DNA from: Sphingobacterium sp. GVS05A
Lineage (GTDB): Bacteria; Bacteroidota; Bacteroidia; Sphingobacteriales; Sphingobacteriaceae
NCBI RefSeq assembly: GCF_019969845.1
Contig: NZ_JAHXYR010000001.1
Span: 868,001-932,000 of the forward strand
Reading direction: 5' to 3'
Length of the DNA: 64,000 bases
Part shown: one piece after another, positions 61,611 to 64,000 of the stretch
Position numbering within the stretch: the stretch's first letter is position 1
How the letters are laid out: each line of letters starts with the position of its first letter
The notes under the pieces: model-generated
What the model was told of the DNA's origin: nothing
Seen by the model: only the letters and a program-made list of their open reading frames with translations
The model's database searches: none
Translations under genes and position numbers: made by a program

Positions 61611-61992
61611 AGAAACAGTTGATAAATGCCGAATCAGATATGGATAGGGTACGAAGTGGTATTGAATCAACATCGCGACAATATCGAGTTAACCGGGTGT
61701 AGGACACTTTTTGGGCACTAAAGGACAGCTTTGGCTCTTCTTTGCGCATCGCAAGAACAAACGCGGATCAGTCGAACAAACTATTTAGGTAAGTTAGATC
61801 TGGTCTAAAAACTATATGATATGGACGATACCTCGTGTCGGTCATATCATTGTATATTAGGTGTTTAATCTCGTATAGAAAGAAGGGAATTAATGTTAAA
61901 TAGAATGAAAATAATATCGAAACTACTTTCATCCTGACATTATTTTGAGATGGGATCTTTATAAGATCAGACAAGCGAAAATTAAAAAACAA

Positions 61993-62020
61993 AAAGAGCT
62001 CAACATTAGTTGAGCTCTTT
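61993..62020 (-). terminator. Terminator of tRNA-Ser
   Basis: AAAGAGCTCAAC pairs with GTTGAGCTCTTT; T-run on the minus strand, 8 bases after the CCA end. Confidence 0.85.
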
Positions 62021-62027
62021 GTAGTCT

Positions 62028-62117
62028 TGGCGGAAGAGGCGGGATTCGAACCCGCGGTACCGTTTCCAGTACGACAGTTTAGCAAACTGTTCCTTTCGGC
62101 CACTCAGGCACCCTTCC
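62028..62117 (-). tRNA. tRNA-Ser(GCT)
   Basis: A 90-base class II tRNA with CCA encoded (TGG on the plus strand at 62028-62030) and discriminator G. The acceptor stem is GGAAGGG/CTCTTCC. The anticodon GCT (plus-strand AGC at 62081-62083) reads AGC/AGU serine codons. A long variable arm and the T loop GGTTCGAATCC are present. Confidence 0.95.
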
Positions 62118-62244
62118 GTGTTTTGACATTGCAAACATAAGGCAATTATTTGAATCTGCAAAGCCTAAATATCAAAAAAAATGCAAAAAAAACGTAACGT
62201 TACAATAAGCATTTGAATTTCAATTTGTTGTTTAGCAATTAAAA

Positions 62245-64000
62245 TCACATTGTTTTTTTGCTTAAATCATAATCCACCCGCACATGGTAGATACTTTTGA
62301 GCATAGCCTTGAAAATGACAGCCGATTCGGTGATATCTTTCAATGTGATATTACTATTGTTGAACTGTCCGCGCATCAATTTGTGTTCAATTATTTTATC
62401 AACCAGATTATTGATGGACTCTTCCGAGGGTTCTTTTAACGCTCTGGATGCAGCTTCAACAGAGTCGGCCATCATCAATACTGCCGTTTCTTTAGAGAAA
62501 GGGATGGGGCCGGGGTAGGTGAATAAAGATTCGTCCACGAGTTTGTCTGGATTATTTTTAACAAATAAATTATAAAAATAGTCTACACGTGTGGTACCGT
62601 GGTGTGTTCGGATAAAGTCAAGGATAACCTCGGGAAGCTGATGTTTCTTGGCGACATCAACACCTTTGATGACATGGGAGATGATGATCTGTGCACTTTG
62701 CTCTGGAGAGAGTTCATCATGTGGATTTTTCTCTGTTTTTTGATTCTCAATGAAAAATTGCGGATTGGTCAATTTACCAATGTCATGGTACAGGGCGCCG
62801 GCACGGACCAATAGGGGATTACCCCCGATTTTATAAATTGCGGCCTCCGCCAGATTGGCTACCTGTAGGGAGTGCTGAAAAGTGCCTGGAGCTTTAAAGG
62901 AAAGTTCCCGCAATAATTTGGAGTTACTATTGGTGAGTTCCATCAAGGTTAAATCAGAAACAATGCCAAAAAGTTTCTCGAAGGCATAGATCATTGGATA
63001 GGCAAGCAAAGTGATCATCACACTAACCAAGAAGGGAAGGAGATCTGTCCAGTAAATGGTGTCAATAGAGCCATTTCTTGTGACTACTAATCCAATGTAA
63101 GCGACCCAGTATGTTCCGAGGATGATCGCTGATGAAACGAACAATTGTTCTCGCTTGACCAATGTCTTGATACTGTATATCGCGACGATGCCCGCCATAA
63201 ATTGTAAAAAGACAAACTCAAAACTGTTCGGTACAAATAGTCCCGCCAAAAGGACCATCAATAGATGGATATTCAGTGCGACCCTTGTGTCGAATAGGAT
63301 ACGGATGATAATGGGGACCGCACAAAATGGAATAAAGTACAGGTTTGGTATTTTGATCTTGATAGCCCAGGAAAGTACAGCAAGCATACCGATGATAACG
63401 ATCATGATAATCATCAATAACCTGTTGTTGAAATAGATGTCTTTACGGAAAAGAAACAGAAAGACCATAAGTATGGAAAGAGCAAGGGATATAATGAGAA
63501 ATTGCCCTAGGGTTACATAGTTTTGATTTCCACTTATTTTTCCTTCGTCTTCATATACCTTACGTAATGATTCTAGCTTTTGGTAAGTCTCATTGGATAT
63601 AATCTTTTCTTTTTCAGCGATCAGTTCACCTTTTTGGACAACACCCCGGGTAACGGATATATTGGCGATGGCATTTTGTTCCAATGCTTCGGTCTGCTGG
63701 TCGTTATAAATATAATTAATTGTGATATAGTTTTTTAATGTTTCCTCTAGCCAACCTTTTTGTTTTATTTTGGTCAGCTTAGGCATTAATTCGTCCATAT
63801 AGCCATAGGAGCTCTCGATGGTATAGCAATCAGCCGTGTTTTTTTGTGAGGCAACTTTGTCTTGTATTAACGTAAAATTATAATGTTTTGAAGCCGGTGA
63901 TTTCTCGTTGTTGCGGTTTTGAAACCGATTATTCAACGAGAGTATCCCTTTTCCATAGAGATGGTTTAATATCGCATTTCCGGCACTGCGGTAATCGTTT
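62245..64000 (-). CDS. 7TM-HD phosphohydrolase (PgpH-like), 5' truncated
   Basis: About 584 residues are visible; the frame stays open to the window edge, so the N-terminus is missing. The order is: part of an extracytoplasmic 7TMR-HDED domain, seven hydrophobic segments (FLIISLALSILMVFLFLF, IIMIVIIGMLAVLSWAI and others), then a cytosolic HD domain with GALYHDIGK, the His of IISHVIKG and IRTHHGTTRVDYF. In Listeria, PgpH of this architecture degrades c-di-AMP. The TTG at 63936 is internal. It is downstream on the same strand of sequence outside the window; tRNA-Ser follows. Confidence 0.93.
   Translation of the reverse strand, partial: NDYRSAGNAILNHLYGKGILSLNNRFQNRNNEKSPASKHYNFTLIQDKVASQKNTADCYTIESSYGYMDELMPKLTKIKQKGWLEETLKNYITINYIYNDQQTEALEQNAIANISVTRGVVQKGELIAEKEKIISNETYQKLESLRKVYEDEGKISGNQNYVTLGQFLIISLALSILMVFLFLFRKDIYFNNRLLMIIMIVIIGMLAVLSWAIKIKIPNLYFIPFCAVPIIIRILFDTRVALNIHLLMVLLAGLFVPNSFEFVFLQFMAGIVAIYSIKTLVKREQLFVSSAIILGTYWVAYIGLVVTRNGSIDTIYWTDLLPFLVSVMITLLAYPMIYAFEKLFGIVSDLTLMELTNSNSKLLRELSFKAPGTFQHSLQVANLAEAAIYKIGGNPLLVRAGALYHDIGKLTNPQFFIENQKTEKNPHDELSPEQSAQIIISHVIKGVDVAKKHQLPEVILDFIRTHHGTTRVDYFYNLFVKNNPDKLVDESLFTYPGPIPFSKETAVLMMADSVEAASRALKEPSEESINNLVDKIIEHKLMRGQFNNSNITLKDITESAVIFKAMLKSIYHVRVDYDLSKKTM

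Larger units (their letters stand above)
61286..62027. other. 742-bp noncoding interval
   Basis: No credible gene. It contains the phased palindrome at 61552-61610, mixed-composition DNA with no clear structure at 61620-61770, an AT-rich stretch and the tRNA terminator at the right end. Confidence 0.7.

Noticed and set aside
61768-62103. Open frame of 111 codons on the minus strand across tRNA-Ser
   Set aside because: Its first third translates the tRNA, and its middle crosses the tRNA terminator. The C-terminal 54 codons after an internal ATG could be a small membrane peptide, but no promoter or family supports it.
61286-62117. Integration site of a mobile element at tRNA-Ser
   Set aside because: No integrase, no duplicated tRNA 3' end and no direct repeats were seen flanking the interval.

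Overview
The window looks like ordinary chromosome of a Bacteroidota bacterium, most probably Sphingobacteriaceae (Sphingobacterium or a close relative; the genus is an inference). Supporting signs are Bacteroidota -7 promoter elements of the form TAnnTTTG in front of many genes, no convincing Shine-Dalgarno sequences, a gene for the small ribosomal protein THX, Bacteroidota families (DUF4954, DUF3467, type 2 PyrF, a DUF6660-like protein, LuxC-type acyl-CoA reductase beside a ferredoxin) and moderate-to-low GC. I see no insertion sequence, phage, CRISPR array or rRNA operon.

Layout. 1-10.8 kb holds housekeeping and single genes: the end of a DUF4954 gene, an HMA-AraC regulator, an L,D-transpeptidase, a lone and divergent trpB, a noncoding palindrome region (3.4-3.65 kb), lgt, an M42 peptidase, DUF3467, a GNAT-nitrilase fusion, an M13 peptidase and rplU-rpmA. 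11-12.4 kb is a pair of envelope proteins. 12.6-22.1 kb is an eight-gene, terminator-bounded, same-strand cluster for sugar or glycoside oxidation: SUMF1-like protein, two Tat-exported Gfo/Idh/MocA enzymes, ApbE, a Tat-exported TIM-barrel enzyme, a NupG-type transporter, a GMC dehydrogenase with a Cys-x5-Cys-x3-Cys iron-sulfur-type motif, and its gluconate-dehydrogenase-subunit-3-like partner. 22-30 kb has a thioesterase, a three-gene RND efflux operon and the THX gene. 30-37 kb contains panB, an RluA-type pseudouridine synthase, tlpA-like, pyrF, guaA, a periplasmic-binding-fold lipoprotein and an RNA m5C methyltransferase. 37-45.6 kb has usp, NlpC/P60, an outer-membrane barrel, dnaJ-grpE, ftsE, acyl-CoA reductase/ferredoxin and a dicarboxylate symporter. 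45.6-52.3 kb carries ychJ, metQIN, an FAH-family enzyme, a TIGR01777 epimerase and a copper-type pair (DUF3347 and DUF6660-like). 52.5-61.3 kb has a large repeat protein, an SH3 protein, a PF10136 membrane protein, YdcF, a Crp/Fnr regulator with a nearby CRP-like palindrome, VOC, AraC and DHFR-family genes. The end holds a second noncoding palindrome region, tRNA-Ser(GCT) and a truncated 7TM-HD phosphohydrolase.

Most noteworthy: (1) the 12.6-22.1 kb operon, which resembles periplasmic 3-keto-sugar/glycoside oxidation systems but with an unusual gene set; (2) two intergenic palindromes built from short words repeated at exactly 11 bp, one of which keeps only the words and not the spacers; (3) several genes whose promoter element lies 4-6 bases before the start codon, implying leaderless mRNAs; (4) a stand-alone, diverged TrpB.
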